DNA of 64,000 bases. It comes from Larix kaempferi. Taxonomy: Eukaryota; Streptophyta; Pinopsida; Pinales; Pinaceae. Under the pieces are notes generated by a model, which did not search any database, was not told where the DNA came from, and saw nothing but the letters and a program-made list of their open reading frames with translations. Positions 23,381 through 35,683 of this stretch are shown here, piece after piece. How positions within the stretch are numbered: position 1 is the stretch's first letter; each line of letters begins with the position of its first letter. Both the position numbers and the translations under genes were made by a program. The stretch spans positions 372,001 through 436,000 of the forward strand of contig BSBM01002076.1 in assembly GCA_027924585.1 (NCBI GenBank), in the 5' to 3' direction.

Positions 23381-23962
23381 TGTTGATGTATATGTAACTT
23401 CGGAATGTATTTATTCTATGTATTTCATATATATTTATTGTACGCTTATAAGAGATGTGTTATTCCTCTATAAGGAAGTGTCGTCATGTGTATTGACAAG
23501 TGTCACAAGTGTGTGAACTCGCCGATGGGTTATTAGACCACCATGTGTGGGGTCGGCCCTAAAATATATATTATATGGTTGATGTACCTAGCTAGACAAG
23601 TCGGCCCCATAAGGTCACTGGGAAAACAGACAAGTATAAATAGAGTTAGGGAGATCTCTATTTTGATCACTCAGAAAGTGATGCACTAGTGAGGAGGAGG
23701 ATCATCTACTACTAGGAGACTATCTCTGTGTATTTTGGTTGTACTTTGGTTGAGCCATTGCTCTCTCTATCTCTGAGGAAGTTGTGGGGTTTTTCACCTT
23801 AGGGTTTTCCCCATGGAAACTCTGTGTCTCTTCTCTCTCATGCTTTTGATTCTTGTGATGATTGACTTGCTTGTTATGATTGATATGCATTGATATACTA
23901 TACATGTTATTATCTCAGTAAAGATCCCAGAGTATTGTGAATTAATGCTCAAAAATTTAACA
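23381..23962 (+). mobile_element. 5' LTR of copia E
   Basis: It runs from TGTTGATGTAT to AATTTAACA, 582 bp. The TATA box TATAAATAG lies at 23635-23643. It is closely related to the 605-bp 3' LTR, which has an extra CTCACACTTCTCTCACTC-like insert near the R region. The divergence fits an old insertion, in line with four later insertions inside it. Confidence 0.9.
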
Positions 23963-23974
23963 TGGTATCAGAGC
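23963..23974 (+). promoter_or_regulatory. Primer-binding site (initiator tRNA-Met) of copia E
   Basis: TGGTATCAGAGC directly follows the LTR end and is the standard plant copia primer site. A leader of about 560 nt (23975-24535) without a gene follows. The same leader is present in copia F (60174-60735). Confidence 0.92.
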
Positions 23975-24535
23975 TAACCTAAGAAGAAGACATTGTGCAG
24001 TGACGAAAACTAGGGTTTCTTGTTTATTGGGTTTCTCTCCACAGATTTTGGAAAAGCAGTATAGTAGATTGATTCTACTCATCAAGGAGAATCTATCTGC
24101 CCAATCATAATTCAATTATGAGCATTTTCAGATTTGGCCCTAAGAATTAGGGTTTCCACAAAAATAGGAATTTCTGAAATCGGAAGACATAGCTGGAAGC
24201 TCCTTGCAAAATCGAAGTTTAGAGCTTTGGATCGAGATTTTTGGCTGGGTAGATATCTGGGAAACTCAAACTCTAATTCAGGGCTCTCCTTAGTGAATCC
24301 GAGAAGACAGAAAGACAATTTTGAAGGGTGTAGCTTTGCAGATCTCAATTTCTGAATACACCAGGTTGATCAACTCATCAAGGAGCATCTTTCTATACTT
24401 TCAGAAAGTTGAAATTCACATTTTGAATTTTTAGGGTTTTTTTGACAAACCCTAATCCGGGACCAGATCTAGTTTTCAGCAATTCAAGTGGTAAGACCTA
24501 AATCTTTTCTATTTCCATTTGAAGTACTCTTTAAG

Positions 24536-24575
24536 ATGTCTCACCACACCAAGCTTGAGGATAAGCTTGGGGGTG
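24536..24575 (+). pseudogene. Copia E gag, first 12 or so codons before a deletion junction
   Basis: ATG at 24536 opens MSHHTKLEDKLG, matching the gag start of copia F at 60736 (MSRHTKCEDKLE). Homology stops at about 24570-24575, where the sequence jumps into element A protease-region sequence. Copia F shows that about 65-75 gag codons are missing before the frame resumes at 52235. So part of gag was deleted along with the left end of the inserted element A. Confidence 0.8.
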
Positions 24576-27500
24576 GTCTGTTTTGCAGATTAGTGACAGG
24601 AGGGCGTGGGTGGTTGGTAGTAGGGATAGGTAGTACCGGTTGTAAAATAACAGTCGGAGTCGACGGGGGGCTCGGAGCAGGTAAGTACCATACATGTATC
24701 CCTAATGTTAAACTAGGAAGGTTGAGTGTAGCCATTACTGGTGAACTAACAACGCCGGAAAATGGGAACAAGAACGGGATAGTATGAATTGGCGTTGTTC
24801 CAATATGAGTAGGCACTGTGGGTGTTTTTGGTAGTGACGAGGGTTGCTATGTGGTGTGCGACAGGGTGCACAATTCGGATGTTTTTGTTATCGGTAAAGG
24901 TGGTGGGATAGATGGAAATGTGGAAGTCATAGGTGACTCAGTGTATATTTCAGGACCAATTGATGAGACAAATGATGTCGGTGCAGTTTGAACGGGTTGT
25001 TCAATCATTGGTAGCACATTTTGAGGGGCTGTGGGGGCGTTATGATCATAATATGTGAGTTGATCAATCTTGATAACGGGTCCTTCATGTGGGAACATCA
25101 TGAGGTGGAACACAGATGAAACGACGGCTTTCATTTTGTACATATAGCTACGTCCAAGAAGGAGGTTGTAGTCGAGCTGGGCATTTATCACTTCGATGTC
25201 GATGAGAAATAATTTGCTGCCTAGTTGTACGGGTACGTTCGCTAAGAGGCCTTGTGGTTGAGCTGAGCGCCCGTCGTAAGCTCGTAATGTTGTGGTGGAT
25301 GGTTGTAAAGTGGGGGAGCCAAGTTTTTGCCACACAAGAGTGGACATAATGCAGGTTGAAGCTCCTTCATCGATGATGCATCGATGCACAACAAGGTTTC
25401 AAATGTTTACTGATATTTGGAAGGCCAAATTTGATGGCAATCGAGCTTCAGATTGGTCTAAGTCAAAATCCATCATATGTGTATCGTCGGGGTCTACTCC
25501 TCCGATGGTGGATAGTAGTAGTTTTTGTTGTGCAGGGCATGTTTTCAATACCTTTAAAGTAGACATAGCGGCGGGGGATTGTGCTAAATCTTCCACGACG
25601 TTATAATTGGATGCTGCGCAAGCATTAGGATTGTTGTTAGTCCTTCGCAAAGGGATGCGAGGGATTTTAGGTCCTCCTTCCAACGTCATATTTGGTATGC
25701 ATAGTGGTTGATCTAATGGAAGGGTGGTGGATGCGTCAGTGGGAGGAGTTTCTAGGGGTGGATCGTACTGATTCCTGCGAGTTTGGAGGTTAATGTCATT
25801 GGATGACATCATTGATAAATGGTGTGTGCCTGAATCCGTATGCTGATAATCAGTTGCGGCATAGGTGATTTTCTACTGAGGTGCAGCAGATCCTTGCGGG
25901 GGATCCATTGGGCGAGCATTTACTACTCCCTGGTTTGGAAATGGGTTTTGCAATATCATGGGTTGCGATTGATTAAGTGGAGTTGGCTGTCCAGTGTGGC
26001 CCTGGCATTGGGCATCATCAACCCAAAGCTTACATGTTTTCTCTAAATGGGGGCAGTTGTGAGTGTAGTGTCCATAGACTCCACATATAGAACATGGATG
26101 GTTTGTTCTCAGGTTATTGTTTTTTTCCTTCTTGGGATGACAATCAGGATTCTAGTTTGGGGGAGCAGCATTGTTATTATTTGGAGGATTGGGTGGTCGT
26201 GGACCTTGATTATGTTGTTGGTTGTTACCGCGGTTACGTCCTCTTCCGCGGTTTTGTTGTCCGTCCTGATGGCGTTGGTTATTTTGGTGTTAGGGCTGAT
26301 TGTGTTGTGTGTACACTTGCCTTTCAGTAGTGGGAGGATTTTGGGGTGCCGCAGGTGTAGGAGCAGGTTGCGGTGGATAATAAGCTGGTGGGGGTGGAGC
26401 TGGTCCAGTTGCCTGCTGGGGTTGTTGGTAACCCTGAGCTATTGGAAGTGTTGGGTTAGCTGGCGTAGCTTGTTGTGGGTAATACATTGGTTGGGCTAGT
26501 AAATGAATTGGGTTCTGGGTGGTCGGTTGGTTATAGTATGTGGGTGGTACATATGTCGATGGCGCTTTCCCATAGCAATGTTGTGGACAAGAGGGTCCAT
26601 GAGTGTGATGAGTCCGATTCATTGGAGTGTACAAAGTCGTCGCTCCATAATTAGATGTAGCCCCAGAGAGGTCTAGGGCATTTATGGTGCTCACCATGCT
26701 AAAAGTTTTATTTTGTGCTGTGACTTGGCCGATAATACCATCAGCGGCATGAGATGCCCCCGGAGCGTCACCGCGTGAAGAATCGCCTCGTGGGGCCTCT
26801 GGTATGATGGTGTAGAGATAGCCTGACTAGGCATAAATCAAGTCGAACTGTTGAGATTTTAAGATAGCTTCCTCTTCTGTCTGGGGTCATTCGGAAGATA
26901 TGTCTTTGGCTATGAGGGGTAGGATTGATTTGAGAAACCAATCCAAAAATATATGGTCGTCCAGTTTTATCTTGCAGAGGCTACGACGCTTGCGCCACTC
27001 ATGGATATGGTCGGTGATGTGGGTAGCTGTGTTTTGTCTACAAGACAACATTATTTCAACTCCTGCAGCATAGTGTACAGGTAGCTGAAAAAACTGAAGG
27101 AAGTTGGAGGAGAGGGACGTAAATGTATGGTGGGTCCCATGTGGTTGTTCAATGTACCACTTGGCTGTAGAGCCAGTGAACGTTCGTTGCAATAGTCTTA
27201 GTCTAATGGAGTTAGATGAACACCATAGGTGAAATGACATTATGTGGTTTTGGGGATCCTCCCCAGGTTTTCCTTCAAACTTGGGGATGTCCGAGGGGAG
27301 CTTTGTAGGCATGGGTTCCCATGTAGAGTTGTGCCTGAAAGGATCGTTGGTTAACCTGGCTAGGTCTGGTAGGTTCAGACTAGCCATGTATGGTAAACTA
27401 GCAAATGGGTGTGGCGTAGTGACTGGGACATAACTGTTAATGGTGGCATTATGTAGTGGACCAGTGGCCCCTAAGGGTATGCTAGGTATTGAAGGTATGT

Positions 27501-28247
27501 GTCCTCGAACAGTTGTGGTGTGGGATGGGCCAGCGCTCCCAAGTGCAACATGGGTTGCTGAGGGGTTAGGAATAGTGCCAAGAATTCCTGGGATCTGGGT
27601 TGTGGTAATGAGAGGGGGTGTGATTCCTATGTTGGGCATACCCATAATAGGTGGTAGTTCTATGTTGGGCATACCTAAAGGTGGAGTGGCCCCTATATTA
27701 GGCATGCCTAAAGGGATTGTTGTTACCATGGGTGGCACAGTAGTAGAAGGGTTTGTTGATGTATCTCCAATAACACTGGTGAAGAGGGGGTCGTATTGTG
27801 ATCCAGCCATGGGGTTGGTTGGTGATATTTCAGTAGGGTTTTTGGATTCAGCCTCAGAATCAGATGTGAGGTGAGGCGCGTCAGAATCGGATGACTGTGT
27901 TCTTGGATGATGACATGTTGAGTCAAGGGATAAGGATCTACGTCTATGACATGTAGAGCCAAGTGTACCAAATTGAGGGGGTTCACCCTGAAGATGGAGA
28001 GATCGTCTTAAATTCTCAATGGTGAGAAATATTTAAAAATTTCAGTGGAAGGTGGTGATGTAAAAAAATTGAAACCCTAGTGCAACAATGAGTGCAAGAG
28101 GGGAGTGAAAAAATAAAGGCTCTCAGGCCAACAACCAACCTCAAAAGAACTTATTATAATAGCTGTGCTATAATAAGTGGAGGGATCCAACAAAATGGTT
28201 AGAATACCAAAAGTCAAACAGTTCCTAGAAAAAAGAGGTGCTCACTA
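24575..28247 (-). mobile_element. Tat-like element A, gag-PR portion (left piece; pol and 3' LTR lost)
   Basis: Minus-strand Ty3/gypsy sequence homologous to element C from the gag start (28020) to just past the protease (24600). Pol and the 3' LTR are missing at the deletion junction with copia gag. The right piece of A is at 50034-52234. The two pieces are separated by element C, whose flanks CACTA (28243-28247 and 50034-50038) are the target duplication. Confidence 0.82.
24600..28020 (-). pseudogene. Element A gag-protease polyprotein remnant
   Basis: One frame runs from 28020 to about 24600 with a few stops. In order it has an R/S-rich start (HRRRSLSLDSTCHHPRTQSS), a proline-rich MGMPNIG repeat stretch, and the gag core (IPKFEGKPGEDPQNHI, TAKWYIEQPHG). 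A helix follows (DHIHEWRKRRSLCKIKL). Then comes a P/Q-rich region, an intact CCHC knuckle (CSICGVYGHYTHNC, about 26080) and an aspartic protease with IIDEGASTCIMS and LLGRSYMY. Gag packages the RNA and PR would cleave the polyprotein. The protease motif is D-E-G, not D-T/S-G. At least one stop (after DISSE, 26887) is TGA where CGA is likely. It is the same architecture as C gag-PR. Confidence 0.75.
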
Positions 28248-29002
28248 TGTAGCTAGGGTTTTCACCCCAGCTTGTGCAAATGAGCACCTACTAAGGAGAA
28301 TGGACTCCTTAGTAGTAGTTCAATAAACAGTAATTTAAAGTAATAAAACAAAACGAATTCTAAACTAGCATGAGCATTCATAAACATAACAAAACATGGA
28401 AATATGGTGAAGATCTTTCTTGTTTGTATTAAAATTTTACCTCAGGTGTAGAGGTTGGTGAAGTTCTTGCAATAGTCCAAGAGGGTTGCTCCAAACTCCA
28501 GCTTTGCTCCTTCTCTTTCTCCAAAAGGTTGGAAATGGGCCAAAGGGGCACTCAAGGGTGAAAGTAGCTCAAGGGTGAGGTAGGGTTTCGAGAGTGATTT
28601 TGGCAGAGTAAGGGTGTATTTGACTGTGGATATGAAATGAGGGGTCTCCATCACCTATTTATAGGTTTTTAGTGGTGGAGTGCTGGCCCATGGTTTTGGG
28701 AACCATATGGTTTAGGTCAGCTGTATAGGGTTTTTTCCTCCTTTTTCCCTCTTTTTCCTCTTTTTTTAATATATTTTTTATTCCCTTTTTAGAGGGTTTT
28801 TGCTATTTTGGAGGGATTTTGGATTATTTTGGGGGAAAAAGGGGTTTTTTGGCCTTTTGGAGTCTTTTTTGATGGTTTTGTGGCCTTTTGGAGGCTTTTT
28901 AATGGGATTTTAAGGTTTTGAAGGTAGATATGGTAGGAAATATGGACAAATGAGTCATGTAATGGGGTAGATGAGGTAGCGAGTACTTTTTGGGTGTTAA
29001 CA
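28248..29002 (-). mobile_element. 3' LTR of element C
   Basis: On the minus strand the LTR starts TGTTAACACCC and is preceded by the purine tract CAGGGGGCAATC (29003-29014). It differs from the 5' LTR by scattered substitutions and a short indel in the pyrimidine-rich stretch near 28740-28770. An open stretch at 28442-28654 is also found in the other LTR and is not taken as a gene. Confidence 0.9.
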
Positions 29003-31242
29003 GATTGCCCCCTGATGTGTGAGGGAAGGAGCTCATCATATGGCCGATAGACATCATAAGTCTTTTATGGTTTTCCTGGGGTGTAGAGAAGAGAAGAAAC
29101 AAACTGAAGCTCGGAACAACGGTCCCGAACAAACTGCAAAAACTGAAAGTACATAACCTCAATAATGGATGAGGAATAATCTAATCATATGGATGAGGCG
29201 GGCATTCCCATGCTCGTATCAAGATATAGAACAATAATAACAATGGGGTCCAAAATATGGGGACTTGACATATACATGGCCTCAAAAATGAATGAAGAAG
29301 AATCTCAATATATGGACGAGGCAGGCATTCCCATGCTCGTATCAAGATACATAAAAATAACTGTGAGGCCCAAAAAGGGGGACCTGTAGGATACATAGAG
29401 AACCACTGTGTACATCATAAGGGTCCAGAGGGGACACAAATCTGGGACATACTGCTGGGCTGACCATGTCTGAGCTGAAGAACTAATACACTCGAATAAC
29501 AACAGTGTTGCTAAGTGGGGTACCAGAGGAATTGATGAGCTGCTGGATCATAGTGACGGGGAGTCATATCCTCAATGGTACACTGAACCGAAACTGAACT
29601 AGGTACTCAAGGAAGCATATAACTGGATGTCTTCCGAATATAATCGCCAACGCAACCCGGACATCCACGGGAACATATAACTAGGTGTTCTGAAGTGACT
29701 CACCAATGTGCTAGAGTCGGGGGAAATCCGGGGTCTTCGACCAATAACTGAATGGATATAAACCCTGCGTGATTCTCAACGATGCGATCAAGGTGTTGAA
29801 GTCGAGCATGTGAGAAACAACCACGCGGAGAGGAAATGATGAATCCTCTCAAAATGGTTCATAGGCACGCACCACAGATGGTGATGGGTCCAAGGTGCAG
29901 GGACCTCTGGGTCTATCCTCTGGAATAGAGGGGTTGTCGTCGATAGAGGGAGACCTGCAACTATCAAGGAAATGATGTTTCCTTGACAAGAGCGCCAGGT
30001 GGAGAACCGAAGTGTGAGAGTACTGATGATAGGAATGACAAACTGTGGGGGACAACTGGGCAAGTAGAGTGGGTGGACTCAAACTTCCTTTGTTCAGAGT
30101 ATGATGGTGAGGATGATCGGGCAGCATATAAAACTAACTAGATGGAATGGATCCATAAGAGTGACTGGGACGAGTGAGACTTGAGCTGGTGTGAAATGGC
30201 AGGAGACTGCAGACTACTCTGAACAAAGGCGACCTGATTGGGGGTGCTGCCGAGATGATCGATCATAGTGCCAAGAGGCACGGGGGAACTTCTTCATGGG
30301 TTAAGGAACTAGAAGAAGTGTGTGTAAAATGGTACTGTCGTGTGGATTTATACGAGCCCAGGATAGTTCATGCTCATGATTGCTTTCAATTTTAAGGAGT
30401 CTGAAAGCGCTAAGAAGACTCTGAAATAATGGAATAGTACTGTCGTGTGGATTTGTATGAGCCCAGGACAGTGCATGCTCGTGGTTGCTTTCAATTTTAG
30501 AGAGTTTGAAAGTGATAAGAAGACTCCAGGGGGTTTCTTTTTCATGTGTTAGTCTTCAAGGCCCGAAGAAGCATAAAAGGATGCAATGAAGAACTTTTCT
30601 AGCCGGTGTGACTAGAGTATTCCTTTTTTGTAATTAGTCTACCAGGTCCGGAAAAGGGTTAAACTTCTACCAGATAGACGCCCTTTCAGGTACTTTAACG
30701 AGTATGAAAGGAAGCAAGATTGATCGGCAATATTTTCATTGTTTTAGGAGTCAGAAAAGAGCTTAACAGAAACTCCCTAAGTGCCTTTTTTGTAAAGGAT
30801 TTGTCCGGCCCGAAAAAGGGATAAAATTATACCGAACAAAATCAATGGCCAGGCAAGGAGGAAGTGTTCAATCAAGGAACATTGAAGATGACCAAGAACG
30901 AGGGTAGGGGGGAACACTGGTGGGATTCCTTGTGGGGTAATGAATGGTGGCAAAATAACGACATAATTGCAGTATGACAGGAGTGAATGGCTCATGTAAA
31001 AATGTGGAACAATCCGATGGCTGTCGAAGTGGCACGCAAACCGAGGTAGCAAGGTGTCGGGACACAATGGTGAAATTGTACCTAGTGAGAGCGAGAAAGG
31101 ATCTCAAGTATCATCACGAGCTCAGAAAACTGAATCCGACAATATAAAAAGTGTCAAAAACGGAGAATGGCCGAAGTGGCATGCAAAACGAAGTGATGGG
31201 GGGTGTTTTGGAAAAAATACCCAAAAAATATGGGGGTGAGAG
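29003..31242 (-). repeat. Element C 3' noncoding region with local tandem duplications
   Basis: Three duplications are visible. An approximately 125-bp unit around GCATTCCCATGCTCGTATCA occurs at 29190-29270 and 29310-29390. An approximately 103-bp unit with TACTGTCGTGTGGATTT occurs at 30333 and 30438. A block with AGTGGCACGCAAACCGAGG occurs at about 31030, with variants at 31160 and at 37795 beyond element D. No protein-coding frame is recognisable. The region is typical of the long 3' spacers of Tat/Ogre elements. Confidence 0.7.
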
Positions 31243-33263
31243 TGTAATGTCCCTTGTTAGGAATTTTATTAAAATTGCAATTTTCCACCTTTTTCCTTGG
31301 TTCGACCTTTGACTAGTTTCGATCTCTAGGTCCCAAATTTGCCCCAAATGATCCCAAATCTTCTGAGAAGGTATATGAATGATATTAGAACATAAATATG
31401 TGTTTTAGGGATGCCTTTGTACCTTTAAAACACTTCTGCAAATACTCTTTCAATTCTGGTCAATGTAGGTAACTTTACTAGTAATTTGCCTTTGACTAGT
31501 ATTGGTCTCTATGTCTCGAATTGACTCCAAATGCATTCAAATCTTCAAGGAAGGTGTATGAATGATATTAAGACTTGAATATTATGTTCAGGGATGATAT
31601 ATGGCCACCAAAATACCTCTGCAAACTCTCTTAAGATTCTGGACCAAGTATGTAATTTTACTAGTAATTTGGGGTTCAAATCCCCCTGGGGTAAGTATTG
31701 AAAATGGCTTCCCAAATGCCTCCAAAGCCACTCAAATTTATGAACAGAGGTAGGAAATGTATTAAGGATGTTATTAAGGTCTCATGTGCACCATTAATTG
31801 ATTATTATATCTGTTCCAACCCTCTCCCATTCAACTGCAAAAATCACCAATTCGACCCTTGGGGAAATGGCACTATTTCTTCTCCCAGTGCAATTAAACT
31901 AAGTAAAAATACTTCAAATGCTCAAGTACAGTACATGAAACTTGTAAAATACATCCATGGCAGTCCATTAATCACAAATTCATCAGATAATCATCCATTC
32001 ATTCGAAATCATCATCAACACATTGGTTCACAACAAGGTAGTGGGGAAATGGCATTGTTCTTCCATTAAAAATGAGATTTATACATTTCTACTTGGAATT
32101 TCGACCTGAAACTTTTTGGAGATGAAGAAAAGAGTATTTAATTCATATTACAAAAGAAATGGGGCATTAAAAGCTTCCCCAAAGAGTACAATAGCTCACC
32201 AAAAACGCCCTCCCTCAAGGATTAAGAATATGCCATCAAAACCGGAAATGGTTGAAGGAGTGAGCCGCAATAGAAGAAACCATGAGCTGCCCTGTAGCTT
32301 ACACCTGCAAATAAAGACTCCATTAAAGCTCCAAATGAAAGGTCTGAATGGCCTTTCCAATTACCAACTTGGATGGGAATCTTTCACCCTCGAAATTGGC
32401 TAAGGCAAGAAACTAGTCATCCACTAGCTCTCCCTCTTCACAAATGCAATTGCAAATTCTACAAATGATCAAAAGCCATTCTCATACTTAATTTCTACAT
32501 TTTATAACCAACATTAGCCTTCTAAGGGTCGAAATCCTCTCAATAGATTCAATAGATTTTCATTTAGGAAATATTCCACATTTGCCACTTGTCTCCTAGT
32601 TCCAACCTTCCATCTTCTCCCAAATTCGATTTTGAGTCTCTTTGGCTTCTCCCACTCCCAAATTCGCCTTCTTTGAGCCTATTTTTGGGGCTGACATGTC
32701 ATAGTGGTCAGATGTCAGAGGTCAGGTCTGCAATTTGTCATAGTTGTCATAGATGCTCCATCATTGGTGTCATAGGGCTAGGGAATCTAGCCCAAGTGTC
32801 CACAAACTTCCACTTTGACTCTTTATCTTCCATGGAGGTTACCAATCCTTCCAAATTCGACCTAAGATGCTCAATGACATGTGTTATGACTTACCAACTC
32901 AACCAAGAGTGTTCACATTCCCATTAATTCGAATTTGCAAAAGAGAGATACCATGTATTATGAAAAATCAAACTAGTGTGGGTCCCACATCCTCCATATG
33001 TCTCCAAAACCATTTGTCACTTAGGATTTATCTTGAATTTATTTATTCACTCTATTTATTAAATACTTGAACCCTTCTAATGTCTAAACATCATTTATTA
33101 TCCCCCTTATTCCAAATCCCAAAGCTTCCACCCCAAACCTAGGAAACTAGTAATTTTCCTCCTTGGCAATTATTTGACCCTTAACACCAATTTTACAAAC
33201 TCTAATGAATATGGCTAATGTGATTAGGCCATTGTGACCCAATTCCAAATTTGGGACATGACA
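31243..33263 (-). mobile_element. 3' LTR of element D
   Basis: 2,021 bp. It carries open stretches at 31698-32069, 32116-32403 and 32589-32927 on the plus strand that I treat as chance. On the minus strand it is preceded by the purine tract GGGAAGGGAGGATT (33264-33277). The last codons of the internal ORF run into it and stop at 33147. Confidence 0.93.
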
Positions 33264-35546
33264 AATCCTCCCTTCCCAATATTGCTTGTCCTCAAGCAAT
33301 TTCAAACAAGGGTGTTGAAGAACCTGCTTTCTGTATAATTCTTTGAAGTTGCCATTGAATTGCCAAACCTTGAGTCTTTGGGTTTCCATGAAGATTTTAG
33401 AGAGGAACCACCATGCTTGCTGCTGCACTACTCTGATAAAAATCACTTTATTAAGTGGGGAATCCATCTCCCATGCTGCTTGCTTCCCCAAAAAAAATGA
33501 AACCAATGAGACAAAAATTATTCCAGGGTCCCATTGCTTGTATTGCACCCCAACAATTAAGAGTGCTCTCCAACCTACACCATTAGATAAGAGGATTCCT
33601 GGATCCCATTTTCTTGTATGCATTCTTCCAAACATCATGAGTACCAAATATATATCATCAAAGTACATAACAACATAATGAAAATGTACATCAAGGATAT
33701 GCTTCATCAAAGAGTCATGAAAGTGCTTATACCTCCAAGCAAGTAGACCACCATTTTCCAAGTGCATACAAGCTTCAAGTGACCAATCAAATCTGCTCCA
33801 ATGACATAGGTGAGGATCCCATGTCCTATAATGCTGCTCCAAAAGGATGTGATATGCATCAAAATATTCAGCCATGTATTCTTTCATCCAAGAAGTGAAT
33901 GAAGAATCTCCACTAGAATCTGAACCAAATAATGAGCAGAAAAAACAAGGAGACTTCAAATGACTCAAAGAAGTCTCACCCATACATCCATGAATGTGAG
34001 AATCATAAAAATGTAACAAAGTATGTGGCTGCCAACAAAAATGTTCTCCCATCATAAATCTATTCATCCAAGTGTTGGATGAAGTTCCTCTAACATCAAA
34101 TGAACCCAGTGTTGAGCAAGAAAAACCATGAGTATTCAAGTGACTCAAATCCATATCATAGGTGCATCCATGTAGATGTGAATCATCATAAAGTGACAAA
34201 TTATGCTGCTGCAAATGTGAATAAGAATGTGCTTTAACCATGTCATCATAAAAGTTAAATCTAGGAGTTCCATACTCCTCATGTGGCACCATCAAAAAGA
34301 ACCCTTTCACCCATACTTCATTGAGACTAATACTGCAAAACATGGAATTGTAGGATGTAGGAGAATGTACTAACTCACCCAAATGATCAAAAAGTTCAGG
34401 AGTTTCATCATGGGAAGGGTCCATGTGGGTAGTATCATGCAGCTCCTTCAAAAGTGTGAACTCTTTGTCATAGTTTGGTTCCAATGTAGAGGAATCATGC
34501 TCTTCTTTAAAAATTGCATAACCTTCATCAAGAGGCAATTCAAATTCCTCTTCCACCACATCAAGTGTTTGGATCTCTTCAAGTTCATCTTCAAACACAT
34601 CAAGAACATTCAAATTTTCACATTTCTCATGATCCACCATGTCATGAGAATCCTCCAAACAATCTACCATTTGACAATCTGAAACATAGGAGGAAAAACA
34701 AGTATCTTGCAACTTTTCAAGAAGTTGCTCATTTTGTATGGTGAGCTTATGAATATCCTCATTATTCTTCAAGTATGCATCATGTAACAATTCATTAAGC
34801 TCAAACAAATGGTTTCTATCAAAAAGCAAAGACATGAAATTACCTTTGATGTGGCACATTGCTCTTTGAATCTTCTCCATGTCTTCAAGGAAGGATGTTT
34901 CCTCCAATGACGTAGCTCTCCAACAAGAATTTGACACCAATGCTTGAGTGTCATGGAGAATGCTGAGGGACTCTTGGATCTTATTTTCGTCCATCTTTAA
35001 GGACCCTTCAAGAAAATGAGGCTCTTGCAAATGAACCTCCTCATCTTCTTCAATTTTGCTTGGACCAACTTCATGAAGCTCAAGTGGTGATGGGGAAGTT
35101 GATCTTGGTTCTTCTTCAACTGCTACAAGGTCTTCATTATCATGCTTAATGAAACTTGTACTTGTAGAAACACTTTCAAAAGTGATCTCTATGTCACCAA
35201 CATAGAGGTGTGAGCACCCATCAGTAGGTACTCCTTCATAGTTTAAGCATCCATCAGTAGATGCTCTTTGGTTCATGTCTAAAATAGAAGGTGTCTCGAA
35301 ATGATCTTCCATATTTTCAATAGAATCTTCTTCATGATCTTGTGATGTCTCTTCCTTTTGCTCCTTCAAGCAAGCTGATGCATTTTTCCCCTTGGTTTCC
35401 TTAAAATCAATAATTTTTTCCACAAGTTCGATAGAAAACAATTCGAAACCTTCCTTAAGTTGCTTGGTCATATCTTCAAATATTGTTTTCATAATTTTTA
35501 TATGCTCCTCACCATCATATGAGGCTCCCTTTTCATCCCTAGTCAT
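33147..35546 (-). CDS. Element D ORF, 799 codons, unknown function
   Basis: Uninterrupted from ATG 35546 to a stop inside the 3' LTR. The frame is also open upstream to an ATG at 35651, broken only by a TAG at about 35578 after a 10-A run, so the original start may be 35651. The protein is acidic in its first half (many E/D/H, FEDELEEIQTLDVVEEEF). Residues about 450-495 and 513-558 form an internal duplication (YDDSHLHGC...LSHL and FYDSHIHGC...LSHL). Its last third has W-rich repeats (KWDPGILL; QWDPGIIF). No CCHC, protease, RT or transposase motif is visible. It may be a divergent gag-like or accessory protein needed in cis, but that is inference. Its intactness fits the recent insertion. Confidence 0.8.
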   Translation of the reverse strand: MTRDEKGASYDGEEHIKIMKTIFEDMTKQLKEGFELFSIELVEKIIDFKETKGKNASACLKEQKEETSQDHEEDSIENMEDHFETPSILDMNQRASTDGCLNYEGVPTDGCSHLYVGDIEITFESVSTSTSFIKHDNEDLVAVEEEPRSTSPSPLELHEVGPSKIEEDEEVHLQEPHFLEGSLKMDENKIQESLSILHDTQALVSNSCWRATSLEETSFLEDMEKIQRAMCHIKGNFMSLLFDRNHLFELNELLHDAYLKNNEDIHKLTIQNEQLLEKLQDTCFSSYVSDCQMVDCLEDSHDMVDHEKCENLNVLDVFEDELEEIQTLDVVEEEFELPLDEGYAIFKEEHDSSTLEPNYDKEFTLLKELHDTTHMDPSHDETPELFDHLGELVHSPTSYNSMFCSISLNEVWVKGFFLMVPHEEYGTPRFNFYDDMVKAHSYSHLQQHNLSLYDDSHLHGCTYDMDLSHLNTHGFSCSTLGSFDVRGTSSNTWMNRFMMGEHFCWQPHTLLHFYDSHIHGCMGETSLSHLKSPCFFCSLFGSDSSGDSSFTSWMKEYMAEYFDAYHILLEQHYRTWDPHLCHWSRFDWSLEACMHLENGGLLAWRYKHFHDSLMKHILDVHFHYVVMYFDDIYLVLMMFGRMHTRKWDPGILLSNGVGWRALLIVGVQYKQWDPGIIFVSLVSFFLGKQAAWEMDSPLNKVIFIRVVQQQAWWFLSKIFMETQRLKVWQFNGNFKELYRKQVLQHPCLKLLEDKQYWEGRICHVPNLELGHNGLITLAIFIRVCKIGVKGQIIAKEENY

Positions 35547-35683
35547 AGTTTCCTCAAAAAATTTGCTCTTCTTCTCCTACTTTTTTTTTTCTTCAACAAA
35601 AGAACTTTCGGTTTCAATATCTAAGGGTGGTACCTGAATTATTGTCCTCATGAATATTATACCACATCAGGTGCCAAGATCAT

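Noticed and set aside
24112-24355. Open frames in the copia E leader
   Set aside because: The region is the retrotransposon leader, shared with copia F where the frames are not kept.
26047-27874. Plus-strand open frames rich in Gly/Val/Trp
   Set aside because: Shadows of the proline-rich gag linker of element A on the minus strand.
28243-28247. CACTA beside an LTR as sign of a CACTA transposon
   Set aside because: It is the 5-bp target-site duplication of element C, found also at 50034-50038; there are no CACTA transposon termini there.
28442-28654. Open frame in element C LTR (also 49486-49698)
   Set aside because: It lies within the LTR around the U3/R region and has no recognisable protein content.
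31698-32927. Plus-strand open frames inside element D LTR (also at 36152-37381)
   Set aside because: They are identical only because the two LTRs are identical; no motif, and they run opposite to the element.
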